The notes beneath the pieces were generated by a model. The model searched no databases and was not told the DNA's origin. It was given only the letters and a program-made list of their open reading frames with translations. Shown piece by piece: positions 57,701-64,000 of a stretch of 64,000 nucleotides of DNA (positions are counted from its first letter, which is position 1; each line of letters starts with the position of its first letter). The DNA lies in assembly GCA_002633005.1 (NCBI GenBank), contig NMRA01000080.1:773291-837290 (forward strand). The letters run 5' to 3'. Source of the DNA: Phoronis australis (taxonomy: Eukaryota > Phoronida > Phoronidae). The translations under genes and the position numbers were made by a program.

Positions 57701-60700
57701 TTGTGCCTGGAGTACCTTTGAATTTAGACTAAAATGGCTGGCAATTCCCAATCTAATTCTTGTTTAGAAAATCTAGTGCACACTGAATAGGGAACTCGAA
57801 TGTGTGCTTATGGTCTCCAGGTGGAAAGATTTTGAATAGGAATAGCAGTGGCATTTTTGTCAAGTTTTATGAACTTCCACATTTTTGATAGTTGGGTGTG
57901 TTTTTAGGTTACTGTTATGTATTTAAGCGTCACGTTATGGCACAAAACTGAAACGTTTATTTTGTATAATTTCTAGGGACTTGGAAATTTTTATTATTTT
58001 CAGTAAATGTATATGTGTAGCAATTAGTCATCTTTTGAAGTATTAGAAAAACAACAAAATTAATATTTCTCTCATTCAAAACAGTTCTAGAGTTTCAAAG
58101 TTTGAGAAAATCCAAGAAGAGATTTGATACAAACTTACTGGTGTACCTATCTTGGCTACAGCTTTGTAATGGATGCAAACTAGAATTTATTGAGTGAGAA
58201 ATGCTGTACCCAGTCTTTTCACAGATTTGTTGTGGGGGGTTTGTTGGAGAAATATTCTCAACGTGCTCCATCAAATTTTAGAGTTTGAATTCGTCTGTGG
58301 TTGGCAAGGAGTCTCTTGACGCTAACTCATCTAGTTCCGTGGGCCGGCTGCAACAACTTTCTCGCCGACTGAAGATGGTCGAGGAAGCCAAGCTAATGAG
58401 AGAAACGTTAAAGAAATACAAAACTGACCTCTGTCTCCTGGATCTAGCATCCAGCAAACAATTGGTGGACGAGTAAGTGATGGGATGAATTCATGTATCC
58501 GTGTGATGGTTTTATGCACAGAGCAAATTTTTAGGGATTTAAAAAGCTAAATGTGACTTTTGTATTATTTTTAAGGGTAACCTTAGGGATTGTTTGCATC
58601 AGTTAGTAATTTCCAGGAGTGTATAAGACGTAGCTATGGTTGGGTAGTTGTTAAAACTGCTACAGTGTTACGAATGGTAATTTGGCAGTTAATGAATTAT
58701 TCACTAGTTATTCATTGTAAAGACCACAGCATGATTTTTGGCTTGAAAAATACTTCACTTTTTTCTTGTCCTCAAGTTAAGGACGTCGTCACTCGCGAAA
58801 AGTTATGTAACAGTGGTTCATCCCTAAATACTCGTGAATAGTTAATAAGTAACTGTGGTGCATCCCTAAATATATTGCGATGTACTATCGCCATCGAATG
58901 ATATATAATGGATATCACCGTGTTCTTGCTAGGTCTCTGTACGAAGAAATGGAAGCCATTCTGCGTGAGATCCACTCGGAAATAATCACTCTAGAGGGCG
59001 CTGTATCCCACCGACTATCGGGGCTTGTCTCTGGGGACTACACAGAGGATGACCTTTGCTCTCTGCATCAGATGCAGGTTCTGGAGTCAGTAAGTCTAGT
59101 TTTCATCTATGCACAGCACTCAGCATGGTCAGAGACTGAAAGTTGGGTTATGTATCACTGATTTTTGTTTGAGTTGTCCTGATTCATGAACACTAGCAAA
59201 CTGTTGTTTTTTGGCCTTATTTGTATACTGTTGTGGTGCTAATCACTATTTTGAATTGAGATTAGTTTGCCATTTCTCATTCCAATACTAACTCGTGCAT
59301 AGTGAGTTTCAATGGAGACATAAAGAACTCTTGGTGTGATAATTGGTTCTTCACATGCCCCACTCCTGTCAAATGTTTCTTGGCGGCCCTACATCTCTAA
59401 AACTAGGTCAATCCTCTGAATGTGTTTTTCTACCTTTTACAAAAGAGGAGAGTTGAACAGGATGTTGGAATTACTCAGGACTATCTCTGTGAGAAGACCT
59501 GTGGTGTTGGCTTTAAACCAGGCAATATTTTTAGATTCGAATATTTCTTTATTTCTAATTCATCAAAATCATATTTGTGTTGTTGCAGATGATAGACTTA
59601 ATGAAGGAACAGCTGTATCATCAGCACCTCTTAAGGAGAACACCTAGTGCGTCCATGGCAACACATTCTGAGGTGTCGTGGCAACGGACAGACTCTCCCC
59701 TAGCCCATTCTGAGTCATCGTGGCAGCAAGAGCGAGACTCGGTAATGAGTGAGCTGGCTTCCATGAGGCAACTGGTGCGCGATCAAGAAATGTCGTTGAG
59801 GCAGATCGTGAATGAGTCGTACTCAGAGGTAAGACACGTGCTCAGCGCGTAAATTGACACATCAGAACAAGTGAATTGGTTAGAGCAATTATGGACTGTC
59901 AGTTGTTTTGAAAATCAGAAATCATCTCCCATTTGTCAAACAAATAATTTGAGACTAATTTTGTAAGGGTAAGTGGTGTAAATCAAAGTTGTTTTATCTG
60001 GTGGAAGGCGGCTTTATAGCTGCTTAAAGATACCTTTGGAACAATTAAATATCAGACGATATGGCAGTTGGAGAAATAAGTGCACGAGACATGGATAAAA
60101 CAGGGCACTGTTATACCATGAGACATGGACAATACAGGGTATATCTATACCACGAGACATGGACAATACAGGGTATATCTATACCACGAGACATGGGCAA
60201 AACAGGGTACATCTATACCATGAGACATGTACAAAATGGGGTATACCTATATCATCAACAGGACTGGTATACTTGAACAGTATACATTCTACGTTGTCTC
60301 TTTAGCGTTGTGAGTGTTTTTCGTAATTCTGGTGTGCAAGATTGGCTGAGTTGGTGTAGACAAAATGCAATTTCTTTCAATCACGGACATATTGAAATTT
60401 TTTACGCACAACAGTGATGATTTGGTGGTACGATGGCTGCAAAGAATTGATAGAAAACACTGGAAAATATCCCACTGCATAAAATCCGTACAAGAACGCA
60501 GAACTCTGTCCAGCAACTACCCTGTCGCCATCTAGTGACATGGTGTATTTTGTCATGTCACCACTATATCGGAATATCGCTATTGATCCAAAAATGAGGT
60601 CAAACTTTCATTGTTACATTGTGATTGGCCACAGATATATCCGTAGTGTCATAAACTGTTTAAATAAAATCACACCAATTTAGGACACCATTCGGCATAG

Positions 60701-61026
60701 AAGTGAAATTCTCCGTTATTTCTTTTTCATAAAAGATGTGTAGCACTGAATTAGTGCTTTTCCAAGCTATGTATCATAGGTATCATTAGACAAAATTCTG
60801 AGCAATTGAGGGCATTCACATATTTCTTTAAAAATCAAAGAAAGGTCAATCTTGGCAATTATTTTGGTCCGAAATTATTGCGATTTTACGATAACAGTGT
60901 TATACGTCTCATCTTCTTACTTTGGATAATATGAACAAAGAGCTGATTGTCTTTCAGATTAAATCCGCACTCATGAAGGAGCTAGACCTTAAAAGGATTC
61001 CGTCAAGTAAAGGCCATACGTCCTAG
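30586..61026 (+). CDS. ITPRID2: ITPR-interacting-domain protein (ITPRID2/KRAP-like), 14 coding exons
   Basis: Gene span from the first exon found to the stop. Coding exons: 30661-30772, 38635-38680, 40413-40507, 42249-42297, 43507-43599, 46695-46936, 48387-48422, 52782-53656, 53957-54109, 55565-57520, 58282-58472, 58933-59089, 59589-59828, 60958-61026. They total 4314 nt with consistent phases, giving about 1437 residues. Vertebrate relatives ITPRID2 (KRAP/SSFA2), ITPRID1 and TESPA1 bind IP3 receptors; KRAP also ties them to actin. Matching features: RGNSFEDDLNLG at about 71-82, IPSSN..SVEQIL..EEILESLGFG..KIP.RF..ARGI at about 132-190, SGSSGFAEF, and a coiled-coil tail. It could equally be a single pre-duplication ancestor of the three vertebrate genes. 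Confidence 0.88.
32232..32410 (+). mobile_element. Fold-back family F, half copy
   Basis: GAATCTGGTCTGCTGG...GCTTACAAAATTA, GGAGGCATTACAGC, CTTCAAAGGGAAGATGATA and ATGAGATCTCGTCT match the left arm of the complete element at 44965-45260. The right arm is missing, so this is a truncated copy or the original single unit from which the fold-back arose. Confidence 0.65.
32632..33455. mobile_element. Modular element family M, copy 2 (about 820 bp)
   Basis: The hairpin ATGCACCCTCACA..TGTGGGTGCAT (32632-32661) is followed by modules closing with CCCTAGTGGCAATTTT-type boxes at about 32822, 32958, 33114, 33255 and 33388. It ends near GATGCTCTTGTT. Terminal blocks match copy 1. Open frames on either strand here are unrelated to the modules' period and look accidental. 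Confidence 0.75.
35001..35043. repeat. 15-bp perfect hairpin
   Basis: CTTCTTATTGGTTGG, 13 bases, CCAACCAATAAGAAG. The arms contain CCAAT boxes in both directions (ATTGG / CCAAT). May be a very small MITE or a chance palindrome. Confidence 0.7.
38635..38680 (+). CDS. ITPRID2: ITPRID exon 2: KQQHAIQRWLNTQSQ
   Basis: The acceptor is ttattgtttcag and the donor is CAAAA|gtaagt. Joined to exon 1 it reads KISKQQHAIQRWLNTQSQN, a basic amphipathic N-terminal helix like that of KRAP-family proteins. Another frame has an ATG (MAEHSVPK), but that frame hits a stop in the next exon, so I reject it. Confidence 0.85.
38681..40412 (+). other. ITPRID intron 2
   Basis: Holds the GTT microsatellite. An open frame at 39683-39955 has no recognised domain. 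No other structure seen. Confidence 0.5.
38702..38743 (+). repeat. (GTT)n microsatellite
   Basis: About 13 GTT units with one GCT interruption, just inside ITPRID intron 2, ending in TTTCAG, which could be mistaken for an acceptor. Confidence 0.9.
40413..40507 (+). CDS. ITPRID2: ITPRID exon 3: RGNSFEDDLNLGDE
   Basis: The acceptor is ggtctgtttcag and the donor is GAAG|gtaaat. It encodes IDEESPPHMGDRGDIYS and RGNSFEDDLNLGDE. GNSFEDDL.LG is among the most conserved N-terminal motifs of ITPRID2/KRAP and is the clearest single identifier of the gene. It enters in phase 2 and leaves in phase 1. Confidence 0.9.
40661..40757 (+). repeat. GAT/GGC trinucleotide microsatellite
   Basis: Imperfect (GATGGT/GATGGC)n run of about 95 bp in ITPRID intron 3. 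The long minus-strand Ile/Thr-rich frame over it is a repeat artefact. Confidence 0.9.
40786..40886. mobile_element. Small hairpin element, family H copy 1
   Basis: ATAGTCTGATATAA...CATTTTGAGAACC is matched by GGTTCTCAAAATG...TTATATCAGACTAT: arms of about 35 bp around a loop containing GCTATTTAGTGGAGAA. Copy 2 is at 42949-43030. Confidence 0.7.
41080..41280 (-). mobile_element. tRNA-derived SINE
   Basis: On the minus strand: TGGCTCAGTGGTTAAAG (box A, 41271-41255) and GGGTTCAAATCC (box B, 41229-41218), the correct spacing for a tRNA-type RNA polymerase III promoter. An unrelated body of about 120 bp follows toward 41080 (GAGAATGTGTGCAAGGGCG). Acceptor-stem ends do not pair, so it is a SINE, not a tRNA gene. 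Confidence 0.75.
42249..42297 (+). CDS. ITPRID2: ITPRID exon 4: APVLPGRSGRDTMVQC
   Basis: Short exon with good sites (gttcgtcttgcag; TGCAG|gtaatt). It continues the NSFEDDLNLGDE motif as APVLPGRSG. Its phase-1 entry and phase-2 exit match its neighbours. Confidence 0.85.
42490..42870 (+). repeat. Dispersed repeat family C, copy 1
   Basis: Aligns by eye with 50390-50785. Shared blocks include CTGA.C.GATTC.AATGAAACT, TTTTGAGA..T..TTTTGAACATT, GTTATTGAT.C.GTTG, CTATGAATGT.C.TTTTTTT and ATG.TCATGTGA..CA..AACAACAGATT. Neither copy has terminal repeats or a coding frame with domains. Class unknown. Confidence 0.7.
42949..43030. mobile_element. Small hairpin element, family H copy 2
   Basis: AGGGGTCCC.GATTTTGAGAA...TTCTTAAAAACGGGGACCCCT around a loop with GCTATTCAGTGGAGAA. 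It shares loop and inner arm (TTTTGAGAACC) with copy 1 but has different outer arms. Confidence 0.65.
43133..43363. mobile_element. hAT-like MITE with flanking GTAATG duplication, 231 bp
   Basis: Perfect 13-bp ends CAGGGCTTGGAAT / ATTCCAAGCCCTG, flanked by GTAATG on both sides (43127-43132 and 43364-43369). CAGGG-type ends are typical of hAT; that superfamily normally makes 8-bp duplications and only 6 bp match here. The interior is pyrimidine-rich with TTTCCTC repeats. It sits in ITPRID intron 4. Confidence 0.85.
43507..43599 (+). CDS. ITPRID2: ITPRID exon 5
   Basis: The acceptor is tttctttttttag and the donor is TCAAG|gtatgt. It encodes DTPNGEAKQRRRAYQ and MANFFSITSEESANS. The basic run QRRRAYQ and the Ser-rich stretch precede the IP3-receptor-binding region. 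It is in phase 2 at both ends. A 231-bp hAT-like MITE ends 143 bp upstream. Confidence 0.85.
43955..44300. mobile_element. Modular element family M, partial copy 3
   Basis: Two modules ending TCCCTAGTGATGATTTTATTTT (about 44095) and CCCCCTAGTGGATTTTT (about 44233), with GTCC.TTTC.TGGCATC and CTGCTCAAAGGATAATGATG blocks as in copy 2. Both termini are missing or decayed. Confidence 0.65.
44965..45260. mobile_element. Fold-back family F, complete copy, 296 bp
   Basis: TTAAATCTGGTC at the left end and GACCAGATTTAA at the right. The arms of about 125 bp pair through GGAGGCAT..CGCCT, AAAGG.GAAGAT, TCTCTTGCCTT and GAGATCTC. Both tips are TTAA, which could be a target duplication. A single-arm relative is at 32232-32410. 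Confidence 0.85.
46695..46936 (+). CDS. ITPRID2: ITPRID exon 6: core of IP3-receptor-interacting domain
   Basis: The acceptor is tctgactttcag and the donor is ACAT|gtaagt. It encodes IPSSNCTSVEQILQERK, NAEEILESLGFGAW, then SKIPLRFLTYPTRARGINVEKI. The vertebrate domain has (S/N)VEE.L.....(E/D)PEE.L..LGFG......KIP.RFF....A(R/K)GI. Here the double Phe, reported as needed for IP3-receptor binding by KRAP and TESPA1, is Phe-Leu (residues 177-178). Confidence 0.92.
46937..48386 (+). other. ITPRID intron 6
   Basis: Holds repeat family B copy 2 (47235-47510). No other recognised structure. Confidence 0.5.
47235..47510 (+). repeat. Dispersed repeat family B, copy 2
   Basis: Second copy of the 18608-18868 sequence in the same orientation, in the ITPRID intron 46937-48386. 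Its blocks include TTGCTCACTTTTTCAAAA, CTGAGACGAGCAAAA, GCAAATCGTGGCATTTCAAA and GACCTGAACCAACTT. Confidence 0.65.
48387..48422 (+). CDS. ITPRID2: ITPRID exon 7 (short, tentative): LMQFENPAIVPK
   Basis: The acceptor is tgattttcaccag and the donor AAAGG|gtcaag is weak. Thirty-six nucleotides encode MQFENPAIVPK, comparable with the ENPN segment after the domain in vertebrates. It is phase 1 to phase 1, so omitting it would also keep the frame. The vertebrate RFRQ..VLTTVANAF segment expected next is not found between here and 52782. Confidence 0.5.
50390..50785 (+). repeat. Dispersed repeat family C, copy 2
   Basis: Second copy of 42490-42870 in the same orientation, in ITPRID intron 7. Ends shared at AACAACAGATT..TA.AAACC. 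Confidence 0.7.
52691..52754 (+). repeat. 16-bp tandem repeat next to a splice acceptor
   Basis: Four copies of TCTCACCTTGACACAG (third ends A) ending 27 bp before the exon 8 acceptor. Each unit has a pyrimidine patch followed by ACAG, so each is a weak potential acceptor or branch region. Confidence 0.92.
52782..53656 (+). CDS. ITPRID2: ITPRID exon 8: acidic Ser-rich region with CxC..CxxC knuckle
   Basis: The acceptor is ttcttgtttcag and the donor is GAAGAG|gtttgt. It encodes about 291 residues (225-516) starting VLGSPSCSSSSTD. Mostly low-complexity Ser/Glu/Asp sequence, with a possible zinc knuckle C437-x-C439-x11-C451-xx-C454 (YCQCGDK...GVCYNCSK) that I do not recall in vertebrate homologues. 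It ends DSFELEE, a motif position kept in KRAP-type proteins. Four copies of a 16-bp repeat lie just upstream of the acceptor. Confidence 0.9.
53957..54109 (+). CDS. ITPRID2: ITPRID exon 9: SGSSGFAEFDQQEAMW
   Basis: The acceptor is attcgtttcag and the donor is GAACTG|gtgagt. It is phase 0 at both ends and encodes residues 517-567, including PLTRTISLQSGSSGFAEFD and QQEAMWLALHEP. SGSSGF.E is shared with the vertebrate family. TRTIS and ISLQS are possible phosphosites. Confidence 0.9.
54110..55564 (+). other. ITPRID intron 9
   Basis: Holds modular element copy 4 (about 54283-54730). The other 800 bp show nothing recognised. Confidence 0.5.
54283..54730. mobile_element. Modular element family M, copy 4 (5' end unclear)
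   Basis: Modules closing CCCCCAAGTGGCAATTTTG (about 54408), GCCACCTATTGGTCA (54555) and CACCTAGTGGCCACTTTTAT (54635), then the family 3' end ACTAATAAAGACTCCTAGAAG...GCTCTTGTT. The start has lost the hairpin seen in copies 1 and 2. Confidence 0.7.
55565..57520 (+). CDS. ITPRID2: ITPRID exon 10: 652-residue exon with two AKAP-like helices
   Basis: The acceptor is catccttgttag and the donor is TATGAG|gtacgt; residues 568-1219. It has LKSFRSASVDLGVL near its start, then a helical block of about 120 residues (690-810). There FANKVVSGVIRQA and FADNIAYNAIQGA both fit the RII-anchoring pattern [AVLISE]xx[AVLIF][AVLI]xx[AVLI][AVLIF]xx[AVLISE]. The rest is Ser-rich and disordered-looking, with many RRS/RxxS sites, ending RSGSAASTRSASGL. 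The open frame runs past the donor to 57685. Confidence 0.95.
55952..56215 (+). other. Two candidate PKA RII-binding amphipathic helices
   Basis: Site 1: A697-xx-VV-xx-VI-xx-A708 (55952-55987). Site 2: A773-xx-IA-xx-AI-xx-A784 (56180-56215). Both match the published A-kinase anchoring consensus at all six constrained positions, lack Pro and sit in predicted-helical surroundings. Pattern matches occur by chance, so function is inferred. Confidence 0.55.
57521..58281 (+). other. ITPRID intron 10
   Basis: Intron between the giant exon and the coiled coil. The upstream frame stays open to 57685, encoding a hydrophobic stretch (FPFILLYLFFVALSCCVHMM) if the intron is retained; probably chance. No repeats seen. 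Confidence 0.5.
58282..58472 (+). CDS. ITPRID2: ITPRID exon 11: coiled-coil start
   Basis: The acceptor is tcaaattttag and the donor is GACGA|gtaagt. It encodes SLNSSVVGKESLD, then LQQLSRRLKMVEEAKLMRE and LKKYKTDLCLLDL. Heptad-like Leu spacing marks the start of the C-terminal coiled coil characteristic of ITPRID proteins. Phase 0 to phase 2. Confidence 0.92.
58473..59588 (+). other. ITPRID introns 11 and 12
   Basis: Introns 58473-58932 and 59090-59588, separated by exon 12. A duplicated phrase (GTGGTTCATCCCTAAATA / GTGGTGCATCCCTAAATA) lies at 58812-58872. Nothing else recognised. Confidence 0.5.
58933..59089 (+). CDS. ITPRID2: ITPRID exon 12: coiled coil
   Basis: The acceptor is tgttcttgctag and the donor is GAGTCA|gtaagt. 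It encodes SLYEEMEAILREIHSE, IITLEGAVSHRLSG and DDLCSLHQMQVLES. Continues the helical tail; phase 2 to phase 0. Confidence 0.92.
59589..59828 (+). CDS. ITPRID2: ITPRID exon 13: coiled coil with Ser-rich insert
   Basis: The acceptor is tgtgttgttgcag and the donor is TCAGAG|gtaaga. It encodes MIDLMKEQLYHQHLLRRTPSA, two imperfect repeats of SH/HSE(V/S)SWQ(R/Q), and ELASMRQLVRDQEMSLRQ. RRTPS is a possible basophilic kinase site. Reading through the donor gives a short alternative end (VRHVLSA, stop at 59852). Confidence 0.92.
59829..60957 (+). other. ITPRID intron 13
   Basis: Contains the 34-bp minisatellite and a CTCF-like match on the minus strand (CACTAGATGGCGA, about 60525-60538). No other feature. 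Confidence 0.5.
60087..60256 (+). repeat. 34-bp minisatellite in the last ITPRID intron
   Basis: Five units with exact 34-bp spacing of AGACATG (60087, 60121, 60155, 60189, 60223); the rest of the unit is like GACAATACAGGGTATATC. Because 34 is not a multiple of three, the open frame across it is meaningless. Confidence 0.92.
60958..61026 (+). CDS. ITPRID2: ITPRID terminal coding exon
   Basis: The acceptor is attgtctttcag. It encodes IKSALMKELDLKRIPSSKGH, TS and TAG. Phase 0 entry agrees with exon 13. The basic C-terminus after the coiled coil closes the protein at about residue 1437. Confidence 0.9.
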   Translation: MKSALMKELDLKRIPSSKGHTS

Positions 61027-61720
61027 TCATCGTCTTCTATGCAAAGTCCTTGCTTGCCCGTTTTGGATTTGCAAGCAGTGAGTTAATATATTTTTGATCA
61101 GTTTGTCTTTCATGATTCGAAATGCAGAGGTTTAGACATTGTTTTCATGACTTGTACTCAATTTTTGTACAGACATTTTGCTCACATTTATGAAATGTTA
61201 ACGCCAAAATATCTCTTTACCTGCATGTTATAGGTACGTCAGTTGGTAATTATTGAAGGAATATGGAACATAATTGAGGCTCATGGGAAGATATGGATAT
61301 TATCAAGAGGTCACATTGCCTCTGCTTCCTAAACGCTCCTCGGTTTTGCATAAATTATGTAAATGAGATTATGTCCACACTTTCTTGCCGGGTGAGACTT
61401 GGATTACCTGTGGGATCAATCTTTGTGTTATTGTGTTCCATGTTACAAAAAGTTAAACAACTGTGGAATATTTTGGTGAAACAGTTGCAATGTTGTTTCA
61501 CATGACTGTATATGTGTACAGTATATTATGTCACTTATTCTCAGTGTTATTTTGTGCGATATCTGCCTTAGTCTTGTTATTTGTTGATCAGCAGGTCTGT
61601 ATGTTTGTTCGTTGAATTACCATTAACACGTATGTCAGATTTGTTTGTGAAGATTTTTGAAATCATGTTTAATCGTTGTACCAGTGTATAATTTATTAAA
61701 GCCCAAATCATGTTCACATT
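61027..61720 (+). other. ITPRID 3' UTR (probable)
   Basis: AT-rich sequence without coding signal between the stop and the ATTAAA at 61695-61700, which lies in TTTATTAAAGCCC and is a common variant poly(A) signal. A later AATAAA at 62051 is an alternative. Confidence 0.5.
61695..61700 (+). terminator. Candidate polyadenylation signal (ATTAAA) for ITPRID
   Basis: ATTAAA about 670 bp after the stop codon. It is the first close match to the canonical signal in a long AT-rich UTR. Confidence 0.4.
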
Positions 61721-64000
61721 TGGATTTCATGAATGACATGATTTTACTGTCTTCAGAACCTTCTTACTGTTAGATTGTCACTGTGAGTATAGACTTCTGG
61801 TACTAGAGCGATATATGAAAACCATAGCATTGCATATACACTATCATGAATTGCATTTACAACTTTGATTTGCTTGTCGAATTTCATCGAATTTGTAAGT
61901 ATCAAGTAGCACTGTGTTTTGTTTGTATTTAGTTATAAAGTGCGTGTCAGAAAGACACTCCAGCTCACCAAGTTATATTGCTGTATCAACTGTCAGTCAT
62001 GTTAAAACTGCAGGGATTGGACTGCGCCTTTGTGCCATCAGCGCATAAAAAAATAAAAAGACGCATGTTGCAGCAGTGCGCCCCCCCTGGTGCATCTTTT
62101 AAAACGCATTACTCTTCCAAAAACACAAGATTCTAGTCAACTTACCGCCAGTCGTGTTAAACATGATGGAGTTTCTGTTTCATATGTTACCACTTTAATT
62201 ATACTAAATCTGCTGGCCACAAGTTTTTGAAAAAAGGCACACTTTTTATCATCAGGTGTAACCAGAGGGCACAGCTTCAAACCTGGTCAGAAATATTCTT
62301 GAGAGTGTAATTTTGGCTAGTGTAAAGACCACTGCGTGGTTTTGTAAATTCTAGACTTTGCTATAGGCACACTTTTTATCATCAGGTGTACCCAAAGGGC
62401 ACAGCTTCAAACCTGGTCAGAAATATCCTTGAGAGTGTATAGGCTTTTGGCTAGTGTAAAGACCACTGCGTGGTTTTGTAAATTCTAGACTTTGCTAAAG
62501 GCACACTTTTTATCATCAGGTGTACTCAAAGGGCACAGCTTCAAACCTGGTCAGAAATATTCTTGAGAGTGTAATTTTGGCTAGTGCAAAGACCAGTGCG
62601 TGGTTTTGTAAATTCTAGACTTTGCTATCGATTTGGTAACCATGGTGCATTAAGTTATTATTAAGGTGCAAGATTTACCCCTTATCAAAATGTCGTGTCA
62701 TTTAAAATTTGGGACAGGTGTCCTTGGATATTTCTTATGCAACGAAAGTCACCGTTTCACTCTATGTATCATCTCATCCCAGTTGTGTCCCGGTTGGAGG
62801 TGGGAGATAAGTAGTCACACTGTCAGGCCATGCAACTCTACCCGATATGTTGTGTGCAGTACAACTTCAAATATGTTGAACAGTTTTACGAATTATTGCA
62901 TACTTCCATAGATGAAGAGAGGTTACTGGTATGGAGAACTTGATCCCTTATGTTTTTTGCAGATTTTGTCAACAATTGTGCCTCCTGGTGGCAATTTAAG
63001 ATATCATTTTGTTCCATTCACTTGTGTGTAATCGGGGAGGTTTTGGTAATGCTTTGTGGAATTGTTAATTAAAATGCACGTGGCAAGTGTACCCCAGCTA
63101 TAACCCACATGCAAGATGGTCTTTGACTATATGTGATGAAGAAACACTGGGACTGTTGTTAAGAAACGGGCTTCAGTGCTCAAAGCAAGCAGGTCTGTCT
63201 GATTGGCACTGTCCATTATTTAGTTCATTCTTAGACTCTAGCATTTTTGTCTGGTTTCAATTCACAGATAGCATATTATTGTGAGCTTGCAATATATTGG
63301 GAGGGTGGGATTCCATCTCCCGTAGCTATATTGGATTTCAATTATGAATGTGACATGGGGTCCTTTCACTGTCGGCATATTCACCATTTGTGCTTGCCAG
63401 TGTTCTATTTGAGCGTGTTATTGGGACAATTGATTTTATGGGTCCAAAGTTCAGTCCTGAGGCACGCGCAAGTGTAGCCTCGCAGCCTCCAGCGCACAGT
63501 CAGCTTCTGGCAAACTGAAAATACAGTTCGTGACTGTATTGACTTAGTATGTGGACAGAGAAGACTAGCCTGATAGGGTGTCGCATTAATGCTGCGCATC
63601 ATTTACTACCAAGTAATGCCAGTGCAGTGTAAACAGACAGCGGGAGTATACATGTGATGCTGTAACCCATGACAACACGGAATAATTGTTGTAATAAGGG
63701 ACCAATCTGTGCCTTGCTACGGTACTTGACGCCAGTTCTTTGACCAATCACGAGCAAGCAATGATCGAAGCAATTCTAGTCTCTGGGTAGGTACTAGTTT
63801 AACAGTTATCAAGTCTCTTCCCGATGACCTTCAGTAATGAGAAAAAGGAGCTTTTATCCCGGACTACTTTACTGCAGTTGGATGTATAATGCTCAAGTTT
63901 AAATTGTTGTGAAATCACAGTAATTTTGAGCTCATTTCGACTTCTGTCCCACATTTGAGTTCAAAGGATTCCAAACCCGGTTTTGGCCTATTAACAAATA
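61721..64000. other. Downstream spacer with tandem repeat
   Basis: Besides the three-copy repeat at 62236-62628 I recognise no gene to the window end. A single modular-family box (CCTCCTGGTGGCAATTT) occurs at 62980. Open frames at 62666-63602 have no domain. Confidence 0.45.
62236..62628 (+). repeat. Three-copy tandem repeat, 130-134 bp
   Basis: GGCACACTTTTTATCATCAG starts at 62236, 62366 and 62500. The unit continues through CAGCTTCAAACCTGGTCAG and TTGTAAATTCTAGACTTTGC with few differences, so the duplication is recent. Confidence 0.95.

Noticed and set aside
60061-60276. 71-codon open frame with MRHGQYRVYLYHE-like repeats
   Set aside because: Translation of a 34-bp repeat that changes frame every unit; lies in an intron.
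1-64000. CRISPR arrays, prokaryotic operons, rRNA genes, viral genes
   Set aside because: Direct repeats present are tandem minisatellites or dispersed elements without spacer structure; all genes recognised are spliced animal genes and no viral protein was recognised.

Overview
The window is animal nuclear DNA: AT-rich, with short exons separated by long introns, GT..AG splice junctions, and many small dispersed repeats, fold-back elements and minisatellites. Both genes recognised are animal cilium or calcium-signalling genes. The repeats (Penelope-like retroelement pieces, many MITE-like elements, tRNA-derived SINEs) fit a marine invertebrate, perhaps a non-vertebrate deuterostome. I cannot name the species from the sequence. 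Two N bases (11692, 38352) lie in C or G homopolymers.

Layout. (1) 1-6768, plus strand: the 3' part of the gene for WDR60/DYNC2I1, the dynein-2 intermediate chain of retrograde intraflagellar transport. I place ten exons covering the WD40 propeller to the stop codon; splice phases agree at every junction. The last intron holds a broken Penelope-like reverse transcriptase on the minus strand and a tRNA-like SINE. (2) 6769-30585: about 24 kb with no recognised coding exon but many repeats: fold-back elements, a 360-bp element with TACAGGGTGTCC ends, a 250-bp element with a 5-bp target duplication, a hammerhead-ribozyme motif of Penelope type, a 90-bp tandem palindrome and a 27-bp minisatellite. 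(3) 30586-61026, plus strand: a complete-looking 14-exon coding region for an ITPRID-family protein (relatives: vertebrate ITPRID2/KRAP/SSFA2, ITPRID1, TESPA1). The joined exons total 4314 nt including the stop, about 1437 residues, and all phases agree. The first exons are spread over 18 kb; most of the protein lies in two large exons at 52782-53656 and 55565-57520. (4) 61027-64000: 3' UTR, then non-coding DNA with a three-copy tandem repeat of about 132 bp.

The genes lie head to tail and nothing in the sequence shows that they are co-regulated. WDR60 serves cilia. ITPRID proteins bind IP3 receptors and, for KRAP, link them to actin. The most interesting points are two perfect matches to the PKA RII-anchoring helix pattern in the large ITPRID exon, loss of the double-Phe motif in its IP3-receptor-binding region, a WDR60 minisatellite in which every 15-bp unit is a potential in-frame 5' splice site, a dispersed element family built of roughly 150-bp modules with a CTAGTGGC box, and the hammerhead motif.
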